From Ensifer adhaerens (GTDB lineage Bacteria > Pseudomonadota > Alphaproteobacteria > Rhizobiales > Rhizobiaceae), in assembly GCF_001270265.1 (NCBI RefSeq), contig NZ_LGAP01000046.1:1-40716 (forward strand): 40,716 nucleotides of DNA, given 5' to 3'. A program made the position numbers and the translations under genes. The notes beneath the pieces were generated by a model. That model made no database searches. It was not told where the DNA came from and saw only the letters and a list, made by a program, of their open reading frames with translations. Position 1 is the first letter of the stretch; the number at the start of each line of letters is the position of its first letter. Shown here in pieces: positions 1 through 7,094 of the stretch.

Positions 1-55
1 GCGATATCCGCTCCCACTGCTCGTCCCGAAGGATCAGACGATCCAAAACACCCAT
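1..55 (-). CDS. IS5-family transposase, N-terminal fragment cut by window edge
   Basis: The minus strand from 55 reads MGVLDRLILRDEQWERIS and then leaves the window. This resembles the opening of IS5-family (IS427-like) transposases common in rhizobia, where an 'LILRDEQWERI' start precedes the DDE catalytic domain. A good Shine-Dalgarno (GGAGG) lies just upstream of the ATG. Only 18 codons are visible, so neither catalytic residues nor integrity can be judged. The element end should lie within about 50 bases upstream of the start codon, but I cannot place the terminal repeat. Confidence 0.6.
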   Translation of the reverse strand, partial: MGVLDRLILRDEQWERIS

Positions 56-163
56 GACTGCCTCCAAAAGACAGTCTTGAATCTGATTTGCTCACCCTTG
101 GAAAGCCCAAGAGTCCACACGACCTAGCCGGGAATTGCAGCCTTCAGGTACCGACGTGTGGTC

Positions 164-193
164 GGAGACCGGTCGCCGTGGCGGCCGGTCTCC
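164..193. terminator. Strong stem-loop just downstream of the Cys-rich gene
   Basis: Arms ggagaccgg (164-172) and ccggtctcc (185-193) pair perfectly, and the inner bases can pair further. It begins 4 bases after the stop codon of the minus-strand gene ending at 197. There is no clear U-tract, so it may be a terminator of the type without U-tract or an mRNA 3' stabiliser. Confidence 0.5.
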
Positions 194-196
194 TGT

Positions 197-358
197 TTAC
201 TTTCCGGCTGAAGCGGCAGCCGTCCTTGCGGCTTCCGCTTCGCCGATGGCAGCGGCGCATTCCTCGCAGCAGACTTCCACCGTCTTGCCGCCCAACTTGA
301 CCTTGATGCTGTTCTGATCGAGCTCACAGTCGCAGGCCGCACAGGTTTTCTGGCTCAT
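197..358 (-). CDS. Small Cys-rich putative metal-binding protein (53 aa)
   Basis: The protein begins MSQKTCAACDCELD and contains a CAACDC cluster, then a CCEEC cluster about 24 residues later, then an Ala-rich tail. Two closely spaced Cys groups separated by a short beta-rich stretch suggest a zinc-ribbon or TRASH-like metal-binding knuckle. I do not recognise a named family. The ATG at 358 is preceded by a purine-rich AGAGGAGACGAGGACG stretch, which supports this start over longer upstream readings. The gene ends at a strong hairpin. A 24-base motif at 421-444 upstream recurs at 10567-10590 upstream of another small gene, suggesting shared control. Likely cytosolic, with no signal peptide. 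Confidence 0.7.
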   Translation of the reverse strand: MSQKTCAACDCELDQNSIKVKLGGKTVEVCCEECAAAIGEAEAARTAAASAGK

Positions 359-420
359 CGTCCTCGTCTCCTCTTTGCCGTGGTTTCGACCATCAGAGAA
401 GACCATCTGCACGCCGGCGT

Positions 421-444
421 CGCTGTCAGATTCTTTAGCGATCG
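421..444 (-). promoter_or_regulatory. Shared upstream motif, copy 1
   Basis: This 24-base segment matches 10567-10590 with a single mismatch (position 433 c, against a in the other copy). It lies 63-86 bases upstream of the ATG of the Cys-rich gene (358, minus). The core on the minus strand is CGATCGCTAAA-n-AATCTGACAGC. Equal placement upstream of two unrelated genes makes it a candidate promoter or operator. No standard -35/-10 pair was evident to me. Confidence 0.5.
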
Positions 445-476
445 ACGCGAGCAACGGAGGGTGGCGAGCCGATACC

Positions 477-1535
477 TCAGTATCGGTAGGCGCACACCGT
501 GCGGCCATGGGCAACGGCGAGAAATTCACCGGACCGCGCAGTGCCACCGGACTGGTGATGGCCGGTGCGCAAATCCAGCGCGCCGGTCCTGTGGCCCTGC
601 CGCGCATCGAACATCTCCAGCCGTCCGTTCTCCGTCAGAATGGAAATCGAGGTGCCGAGTTCGACCGGCCCGCCGACAGCCGGGTTGGAAAGGGGGCTTG
701 CCCAGCGCTCCATCAGCTTCGTATTGCTGCGAAAGAAACGCTTTTGGCGCCGCAGCTCCAGATGCCGGAGCGTCGTCGCATCGTCGGCAACGGCCATGCT
801 GTTTTCCGGGAGTGCCAACAGATGCATGGCGGCTGTTCCCTCGGGCAAGGCGAGGCGTGCGCGCTCCTTGCCGCTCGCCAGATCGTAGCCCATCACCGCG
901 CCGCGGGCGCCGACGATGACCGTGTCGTCGATAATGGCGGGCACGAACATGTATTCGGTATGGGTCGCCGACCAACGCACAGAGCCGTCCCGTGCCGAAA
1001 GGGCAAACACGCGAACGGTGCTTTCGCCGAAGTTCGCGCCGCTGACGACGGTCGCGTGCACGACCACGTCTTGCGTTGCCGCCAGCGTGTAGCTGTGGCC
1101 GCCATTGTCGAACGTCCACAGAACGGCCCCGGTGCGGGCATTCAGGCACCAGGTTCGCCGGGCTCTGCCATGGATTTCCGCCAGAACAAGGCGGTCGCTG
1201 CCTGCCAGCGTGGGCGGGCCGATATTGCTGTCGATTGCATCGCACCGCCAGATCTGGTCGCCGTTCGGATCATAGGCGGCCACCGCTCCATCGAAGCTGC
1301 TCAGGAAGACGGTGCCGTCCGCACCGATTGTCGGGCGATTGGCGACATGATCGACGGTCGCATGCCAGAGCTCTTCGCCCGTGGCCAAGGCCAGCGCCAT
1401 CAACCTGCTTTCGGAGAAGTCGCGCTTGTCATAATGGAACAGTTGGTAGACGACACCGTCGGCAAGCACCGGCCCCCTCGATTTGACGTTGCGCTCGTTG
1501 GCGAGCCTGACCGACCACACTGCTGTTAAACTCAT
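477..1535 (-). CDS. Cytosolic PQQ-like beta-propeller protein (352 aa)
   Basis: Recurrent blades with 'GxxLW/VRW' endings (GEELWHATV, GDQIWRCDA, GAVLWTFD, GSVRWSAT) mark a quinoprotein-type beta-propeller related to the BamB/PQQ-repeat superfamily. Unlike BamB it has no signal peptide or lipobox: the N-terminus MSLTAVWSVRLANERNVK goes straight into the first blade, so it is probably cytosolic. No PQQ-dehydrogenase catalytic residues or haem motif are evident, so a binding or scaffold role is more likely than redox catalysis. The start is supported by AAGGCGG upstream. The gene precedes the Cys-rich gene on the same strand with 118 bases between. Specific function unknown. Confidence 0.8.
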   Translation of the reverse strand: MSLTAVWSVRLANERNVKSRGPVLADGVVYQLFHYDKRDFSESRLMALALATGEELWHATVDHVANRPTIGADGTVFLSSFDGAVAAYDPNGDQIWRCDAIDSNIGPPTLAGSDRLVLAEIHGRARRTWCLNARTGAVLWTFDNGGHSYTLAATQDVVVHATVVSGANFGESTVRVFALSARDGSVRWSATHTEYMFVPAIIDDTVIVGARGAVMGYDLASGKERARLALPEGTAAMHLLALPENSMAVADDATTLRHLELRRQKRFFRSNTKLMERWASPLSNPAVGGPVELGTSISILTENGRLEMFDARQGHRTGALDLRTGHHQSGGTARSGEFLAVAHGRTVCAYRY

Positions 1536-1913
1536 CGTCCGCCTTGATCCTTGCCGCTGACCCCCGTGGCGGCAGATGCTTATTCAGTCATTCACCGAGG
1601 GGGAAGGGGGCTCGCAAACACCGCGATGATCTCCCATGCTCCAGCACGACGCCGAACAAAAATAGACCCATAAAAGTTGATTGATTTTCGGCTGCAAGAT
1701 CGCCAAAGTGGTGGGGTAGAGCACAGCTCGTCCGCTTCAAGTCAAAAATGAGCTAAGCCGCGAACGAGGCAGTATTTCGGTGCTCCGACACTATACCGAT
1801 AGACATTTGCAAGACGAAAACAAAAACAAAAAATGGGCCCCAGCATGTACAGCTAGGGCCATTTTTTTATGGGGCGCACCGGCACGAGCCGATGACGCCG
1901 CCAAAGGCGATCA
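1536..1913. other. Intergenic region, 378 bases
   Basis: It lies between the end of the siderophore operon (1914) and the start of the beta-propeller gene (1535), both on the minus strand. It contains the terminator-like hairpin at 1833-1868 and presumably the beta-propeller promoter. I see no convincing small gene. Confidence 0.6.
1833..1868. terminator. Bidirectional rho-independent terminator after the siderophore operon
   Basis: An imperfect stem pairs atgg/ccc/agc on the left with gct/ggg/ccat on the right around an atgtaca loop. It is followed by seven T on the plus strand and preceded by an A-run (AAAAACAAAAAA), so a U-tract forms in either direction. It lies 46 bases past the asbF stop codon and should end the minus-strand siderophore transcript. 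Confidence 0.75.
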
Positions 1914-2759
1914 CTAAAAGTTGACTGTTCTGCGAACGGGCTCACGCCCCTCGATCACGCGGCGAAGCTGCCTGCGATCGCGGCGCAGGATATCGAGGCA
2001 ATCATTGCCGAACCATTCCAGCGATGCATCGGGCTGGCCGTCGCCCGCGATCTCCAGGAGAAAACCGACATAATCGACCGTGCCTTCGAACAACGGCGTC
2101 ATGCCGTCGCGGCGGCCGGCTGCGGCATAGACGTTTGCCGGCTCGAAAACCGAGAGGTCCGACCGGTCGTGAATGTTCTTCAGGTGGTAGTGGCGGATGT
2201 GCGGCTTCATCTGGCGATGCACGACGATGGGGTCGTCGCCGCCCTCCCAGACGTGGAGCGTATCGAAGTTGATCGCAAAGGCGGGATGAGCGACTTCCTC
2301 GATGAGACGCAATGTCGAGGATGCGGTATCGGCCAGCGTCTTCGGATGTGTCTCCGCCAGCAGTTGAATGCCATAGCCAGCGGTGATTGCGCATATCTCC
2401 TTCAGCCGCTCCACGATCCGTTGCCGCTCTTCATCGGAGACGGAGAGGCTGCCGCAATTGCCGGCGAAGGTGCGGATCTTGCGGGTTCGCCAACGGCGGG
2501 CGAGCCTGCAGAGTTCGACGGTCTTGTGCCTGAGCGTCTCCGGATCGCCGTCGAGCGGCAAGTAGTCGCTGATCATCGGCACCTTCAGCCCAAAGGTGTC
2601 GAGCCAATCGGCATTGCGGTCGGGCTGTTGCGCCAGGTTGCGCGCATGCGCGCCCCAAAGCTCGATGCCCTGGAAATCGTTCGACTGAGCCCAGGCGGCG
2701 ATTTCGCCGAGCGAAATCAGATGATGGCGGAACGTGATCGTGCACAGCGATATGTTCAT
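1914..2759 (-). CDS. asbF: AsbF-like 3-dehydroshikimate dehydratase (281 aa)
   Basis: A sugar-phosphate isomerase/epimerase-type TIM barrel that tracks Bacillus AsbF motif by motif: MNISLCTITFRHHLIS, FQGIELWGAHARNL, MISDYL, KIRTFAGNCGS, LLAETHPKTLADT, INFDTLHVWE, HYHLKNI, VFEPANVYAAAGRRDGM, ASLEWFG. The conserved Glu, Asp and His residues of the metal site (ETHP, NFDTLH, HYHLKN, SLEWFG) are present. In petrobactin synthesis this enzyme converts 3-dehydroshikimate to 3,4-dihydroxybenzoate, the catechol donor. The start overlaps the stop of the upstream asbDE gene as ATGA (2756-2759), indicating translational coupling. It is the last gene of the operon. Identification rests on recalled motifs, not on an alignment I could run. 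Confidence 0.92.
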   Translation of the reverse strand: MNISLCTITFRHHLISLGEIAAWAQSNDFQGIELWGAHARNLAQQPDRNADWLDTFGLKVPMISDYLPLDGDPETLRHKTVELCRLARRWRTRKIRTFAGNCGSLSVSDEERQRIVERLKEICAITAGYGIQLLAETHPKTLADTASSTLRLIEEVAHPAFAINFDTLHVWEGGDDPIVVHRQMKPHIRHYHLKNIHDRSDLSVFEPANVYAAAGRRDGMTPLFEGTVDYVGFLLEIAGDGQPDASLEWFGNDCLDILRRDRRQLRRVIEGREPVRRTVNF

Positions 2760-4081
2760 CGCGCAACCCTTTTCAGCATGGGCCTCTTCAGCATGGAAAT
2801 GTCAGCGGCAATGTTCTGCTCGCACCAGAGATCGAAGATCTCCGCCAGCTTGCCTTTCAGCTTCCGCTCGATGCGGTCGGCTTCCGCCAGCCGCTCGAAA
2901 ACCGGGGCTGCCAATGCGCGGTCGCCGGTCTGGCTCAGCTTCATGCAGTCGTAGTGCAGCGTTTTCAACGCCTGGACGAGCGCCTCGATCTCTTCGCACC
3001 AGCCTTCGAACTCGGCCGCCGGCAGTTTCAACGCCCGCCAGAAGAAGGCAAAGCCGTGCTCGTAGGCATATTTGCGGATGGTGATGACGGGCAGCTCGCG
3101 CACAGCCTCCGCCAGGTCCGAGAGGTCGATGCCGCCGGGTCCCTCGAGATGAGCCATGACGATCGCGCGCATGGCGTCGGCCAGCGGATTGTTGTCCCTG
3201 ATGAAGCAAGCTTCGAAATAGGCCCTGAGGTCTTCGGCGGCGGGGGCCCGCGCCTCGGCATTGTCGAAGACATAACCGCCACCGACGGTCGGTTGCATGA
3301 TCGCATGGATCACCTTTTCCCGGGCGATCTCGCCCTCCCAACGGTAATCGGGATCGTGCACGAACCACGTGTCGGGATCGGCGGTTTCCTGCAGCATGAG
3401 GTAATGCGGGAAGGGGTTCTGGTTGAACTTGTTCTCGCGCTCCGGCAGGTGGAACATGTCGAGCATGACCATGACGGAACCGGTTTCGGAGCGCCGGCTG
3501 ACGAGATCGAGCAGTACAGCGAGGTTGTCGCTCTTGCTGATCTCAGGGTCATACCATTCGCGCACGGTGACGCGGTATAGCCGCTCAAACCAGCTTCGGA
3601 AGAATTCCTGGCTGATCTCGGGTGCGTGATAAAGAAGCTGGAAGCGGTCGCTGAGGGCAAATTTCGCATCCCAGACCCCGAAGTAGAACGGTCGGTGATC
3701 GAGGCCCTGGCGCTTTAGCCCGTCGCAGACGCAACTGACGAAGCAATGCACCTTGATGTCGTAATAGGCCTCGCCATGCACGCCTTCGTCGGTCGTGCCG
3801 CCGGTCAGCGGAAACGACGGGACCACCGTTGCAGCAACCTTCGGTTCATAGAGCGCGGCGAGGTCGGCGACGGTCTGGACATCCTGCCGGGCGATCGCTT
3901 CTTCAGGAACGCTCAGCCCATACTCCAGCTCCAGATTGAGAAAGATCTGCAGGATCAGGACGGAATCCAGATAGAGGTCCTCGTTGAGGCGAGCTTGCGG
4001 ACCGAAGCCGTCGAGATGCGGATGCATCATATGCTCGCTGAGGACCTTGTGGATTGCTTCCAGGGTTTCGTTGCTGGTCAT
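2756..4081 (-). CDS. AsbD-AsbE fusion: carrier protein plus 3,4-DHB transferase (441 aa)
   Basis: Residues 1-80 form an acyl/aryl carrier domain with a phosphopantetheine site LNEDLYLDSVLI (Ser40). Residues from about 95 to the end (from 'GEAYYDIKVHCFVSCVCDGL') correspond to the AsbE condensing enzyme, which in Bacillus passes 3,4-dihydroxybenzoate from holo-AsbD to a spermidine amine. In Bacillus these are two proteins; here they share one reading frame with a short linker (YEPKVAATVVPSFPLTGGTTDE). The frame stays open further upstream to 4237, but the ATG at 4081 overlaps the ligase stop (ATGA, 4078-4081) and starts the carrier fold, so that start is chosen. The fusion fixes carrier and transferase at 1:1 and should channel the aryl group. 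Confidence 0.88.
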   Translation of the reverse strand: MTSNETLEAIHKVLSEHMMHPHLDGFGPQARLNEDLYLDSVLILQIFLNLELEYGLSVPEEAIARQDVQTVADLAALYEPKVAATVVPSFPLTGGTTDEGVHGEAYYDIKVHCFVSCVCDGLKRQGLDHRPFYFGVWDAKFALSDRFQLLYHAPEISQEFFRSWFERLYRVTVREWYDPEISKSDNLAVLLDLVSRRSETGSVMVMLDMFHLPERENKFNQNPFPHYLMLQETADPDTWFVHDPDYRWEGEIAREKVIHAIMQPTVGGGYVFDNAEARAPAAEDLRAYFEACFIRDNNPLADAMRAIVMAHLEGPGGIDLSDLAEAVRELPVITIRKYAYEHGFAFFWRALKLPAAEFEGWCEEIEALVQALKTLHYDCMKLSQTGDRALAAPVFERLAEADRIERKLKGKLAEIFDLWCEQNIAADISMLKRPMLKRVAR

Positions 4082-5358
4082 GACGCCGCTCCAGCGATCG
4101 GTTTGCTGAATTCGCCGGCGGTGTGCCGGGCGGCAACCTCGCGGCGGCTGATCTTGCCGTTCGCCTGGCGCGGGATGGCATCGACCTGGCGGATATCCAT
4201 CGGCAGCTGATGGCTGGCGAGGTGCTGACTGCACCATTGGCGGATCGCTTGCGGTGCAATGGCTTCGTCGGCGCTGAACAGCAGCGCCACGCGTTCGCCG
4301 GCAAAGCGGTCGCCGATGCGGAAGGCAACGGCATCGCTGACGCCGGCCATCGCCATCACCGCATCCTCGACATCCCGGGGATAGACGTTGAGACCGGAGA
4401 CATTGATCATGTCGTCCAGCCGCGACACGAAGACCAGCATGCCGTCATCGCGGCGGTAGCCGAGATCGCGGGTGTGGATGGCGATGCCATCGGCCTTCGC
4501 CACGACGATCTCGCCCGTATCCTCGGCACTGCTTCCGGTTTGCGGGAGAAGATGCGGCAGCACGAACCCCACGTCTCCGGCGGCAGTGACATCCGGATTG
4601 ATCGCGATGCATCCGGCTTCGGAGCAGCCATATTGCTGGAACATGTGCCGGCTCTTGGCCCTGATCTGGGCAAACCAGGGATCCGGCAGCAACGTGCCCG
4701 ACGTCATCGTCGCATGGATCTGCTCGCCCTCGGGCAGGAGCCGGGCAAGCGTGTGCAGGATCGCCGGCGAGGAATAGAGCAGCGGCCGCTCGACCTCGCG
4801 CAGAACCTTCATGAGATATTTCGGATTGGCCGTGTTGACGACCACCGGCGTCTGATCGCGTTTGAGCGCCACCAGGATGCCGCAGATCAGGCCATAGGAA
4901 TGGGTGGTCGGGCAGGCGACGACCGGGGTCATCTCAGCCGGTTCGCGGAAGGTGGTGATATAGCTTTCGATCTCGGCGTCGATATCCTGCCAGCTTCGCA
5001 CCACGCATTTCGGCGCTCCTGTCGTGCCCGAACTCATCTGCAGGAGCGTGCCGACGGGTGAGGCGTTCGCCGGTCGTTCCAGCACTTCGGCCGTCAGGCT
5101 GTTGTAGAACAGCCGGTCGCAGCCGGCGCCGATCGCAAGCTTGCGCGCGGCGGCATAGGGCGTGCCGGGGTGGATTGGCAATACGCTGGCGCCGGCCTTG
5201 CGGATGGCGAAGAACAGCGCCAGCCAGTCGGCGGTGTCGGCACAGCAGACCGCATAGCGTCCGTTGTCGCGGTCTTTCAGGCCGATCTGCCCGGCCAGGC
5301 GTGCGGATGTTTCGTCGAAATAGGCGCGATCATAGAGCCTGTCGTCGATACGGATCAT
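4078..5358 (-). CDS. asbC: AsbC-like 3,4-dihydroxybenzoate-AMP ligase (426 aa)
   Basis: An adenylate-forming ANL-superfamily enzyme. The ATP-binding loop is LQMSSGTTGAPK (about residues 106-117), followed by YGCSEAG and the hinge region LGYRRDDGMLVFVSRLDDMINVSGLNVYP. The C-terminal catalytic lysine lies in QANGKISRREV. It should activate 3,4-dihydroxybenzoate with ATP and load it on the carrier domain of the next gene. At 426 residues it is short for the superfamily, as AsbC is. It overlaps the upstream NIS synthetase by ATGA (5355-5358) and the downstream asbDE by ATGA. Confidence 0.9.
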   Translation of the reverse strand: MIRIDDRLYDRAYFDETSARLAGQIGLKDRDNGRYAVCCADTADWLALFFAIRKAGASVLPIHPGTPYAAARKLAIGAGCDRLFYNSLTAEVLERPANASPVGTLLQMSSGTTGAPKCVVRSWQDIDAEIESYITTFREPAEMTPVVACPTTHSYGLICGILVALKRDQTPVVVNTANPKYLMKVLREVERPLLYSSPAILHTLARLLPEGEQIHATMTSGTLLPDPWFAQIRAKSRHMFQQYGCSEAGCIAINPDVTAAGDVGFVLPHLLPQTGSSAEDTGEIVVAKADGIAIHTRDLGYRRDDGMLVFVSRLDDMINVSGLNVYPRDVEDAVMAMAGVSDAVAFRIGDRFAGERVALLFSADEAIAPQAIRQWCSQHLASHQLPMDIRQVDAIPRQANGKISRREVAARHTAGEFSKPIAGAAS

Positions 5359-7094
5359 GGCTTTCTCCTTCGTTGAAGCTTGTCCGCGGCGAGCGCATTG
5401 GGCACCGCGTGGTGGTACTCCGGCTTGCGCGCGAAGAGCTTCCTCGTCATCAGGGATTCGGTGAGAATTTCCGGCCTGTCGTGGCCGAGCTGAGCCTGCC
5501 TGCCAATCATGCCGTGCTTGTGCGGATAGGATGACAGCAGGCTCTCGACCCGCTGCCAGAACAGCGGCTCATCGAGGGCGTAGCAATGGGCGAGAAGATG
5601 GCTGATCTCGCTCAGATTGTAGACGAACAGGGTGTCCATCACCAGTTCGCGCAGCGAGTCCAGATTGTCCGTCCAGTAGAACTGGTCCGGCTCGGCATCC
5701 TGGTAGAGCGGATCCAGGGATAGAAAATCGGGTGTCTTTTCCGGTTCGCGCAGGAAGCCAGGCGAGAATTCGATGCTCTCGTGAAAATCCCGCAGGATCA
5801 GCCGTACCGGCCATCCGTCGCGGTGCACGAGCAGCATGTTCTGGCCATGCGCCTCGACGGCTATGCCGTGATAGACGAGCAGATGCCAGACGGGTAGGAC
5901 GGCGACCTCGATCAGCCGGTTGATCCAGGGCATCAGCCCGAAGCGCTTGATCCAGTCGTCGGCAAAGGGCCGTCCGTCCGTCTCCATCATCATGAGCGCG
6001 GTAAAGGGAACGACCGCTTCTCCGGCTTCGAGCGTTGCCCGCGCGCTCTGACGCCAGATCGCCCCGACCTGCCCTGCCAGCGGCTCCTCGGCATCGGCGA
6101 TAATCCCGGCATATTCCTGCAGAATGGTCAGGGGATATTGTTCGCGGAACAGTGGGTCCGAAGCGACGATCTCGCCGATCCAGCGCGAGATGACCGGAGC
6201 GGTGCAGACCGAATGTGGCTCCAGGGTGCGCCGAGAGGACGTGTTGACGATGTTGAGCGGCAGCTTGACGCTGGCGGCGAGCGGCCGATCCCGGTCGAGC
6301 AAAGAGCGCACCGACTGTGTGGCGGTGTAGTGGTCGCCGGCAGGGCCGAGGCAATGGGCTTGCCCGGCTGAGATCCAGCGGACAAGGAGCGTCTCGCTCA
6401 GATTGCGCCACTGCCACGGATGCAGGGGCACGAGCCCGAAATCGTCGGCGGAGAGACCAAGCTGCTGCTGCATGCCTTGAAGATGCGCCCAGGTCTCCTC
6501 GCCAAGTTCAGCTTTCCAGAACGCCTCTTCGTTGTCGGGCAACGCCTGGCGCAGATGCTTGCGGGCAACGAGCAGCCAGACGAGCTGAAACGACTGGCCG
6601 GCCTCCGGGCCGAAGAAAGCATGGTCGGCATGGGAGAAGCCGGTGCGGGCCTTGTAGCAGGGGTGGTAGGGATGCCCCTCGTCAATGGCACCTTCGAGCT
6701 CGGCAAAGGACATTTCCCGCCGGGGACGGGCGATAAGATGGCGGTCGTTCCACTCGGAAAAGGCAATCGTCTGCTTCATCTCATTCAGCAGCTTTCCCCG
6801 GGTGATGCCGGTGCCGGGAAGGGCCGAAACCACAAGCGAGAGCGAAGCTTCGCCCCAGCAGCCGTCGCTCGTGCGCATCTGCACCGATCCCGGCAACGGG
6901 CGGATTCGCCCGAATGCGCCGAGGATGGCGTCGCACTGAAACTCGCGGCCGCCGAGCGTCCAACAAAAATGCGTCGCGCCATCGCCGCCCTCGCTCCGAT
7001 GCGCCGCGATGACGCCTTCGAACAGAAGGGCGGCGACAAGCTGGCGAAGCACCCGGTCGTCGGCGCGCCCCTTGATTTCAAGAGGCAATGGCAT
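5355..7094 (-). CDS. asbB: AsbB-like NIS siderophore synthetase (579 aa)
   Basis: An IucA/IucC-family ATP-dependent synthetase that joins a citrate carboxylate to an amine. Family motifs are present: GFSHADHAFFGPE, LVPLHPWQWRNL, KLPLNIVNTSSRRTL (ATP/citrate site) and VEAHGQNMLLVHRDGWPVRLILRDFHES. By position in the operon it is AsbB, which in Bacillus adds the second spermidine arm to the citryl intermediate. It starts 17 bases inside the end of the upstream asbA gene (overlap 7078-7094), again suggesting coupled translation. Substrate specificity (spermidine or another polyamine) cannot be read from the sequence. Confidence 0.9.
   Translation of the reverse strand: MPLPLEIKGRADDRVLRQLVAALLFEGVIAAHRSEGGDGATHFCWTLGGREFQCDAILGAFGRIRPLPGSVQMRTSDGCWGEASLSLVVSALPGTGITRGKLLNEMKQTIAFSEWNDRHLIARPRREMSFAELEGAIDEGHPYHPCYKARTGFSHADHAFFGPEAGQSFQLVWLLVARKHLRQALPDNEEAFWKAELGEETWAHLQGMQQQLGLSADDFGLVPLHPWQWRNLSETLLVRWISAGQAHCLGPAGDHYTATQSVRSLLDRDRPLAASVKLPLNIVNTSSRRTLEPHSVCTAPVISRWIGEIVASDPLFREQYPLTILQEYAGIIADAEEPLAGQVGAIWRQSARATLEAGEAVVPFTALMMMETDGRPFADDWIKRFGLMPWINRLIEVAVLPVWHLLVYHGIAVEAHGQNMLLVHRDGWPVRLILRDFHESIEFSPGFLREPEKTPDFLSLDPLYQDAEPDQFYWTDNLDSLRELVMDTLFVYNLSEISHLLAHCYALDEPLFWQRVESLLSSYPHKHGMIGRQAQLGHDRPEILTESLMTRKLFARKPEYHHAVPNALAADKLQRRRKP

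Noticed and set aside
469-486. Hairpin ccgatac-ctca-gtatcgg across the stop codon of the beta-propeller gene
   Set aside because: Only 7 base pairs, no U-tract, and part of it is coding; too weak to call a terminator.
375-1529. Long plus-strand open frame (384 codons) opposite the beta-propeller gene
   Set aside because: Its translation has no recognisable motifs and an Arg/His/Ala-rich shadow composition, while the minus frame has clear propeller blades and a ribosome binding site.
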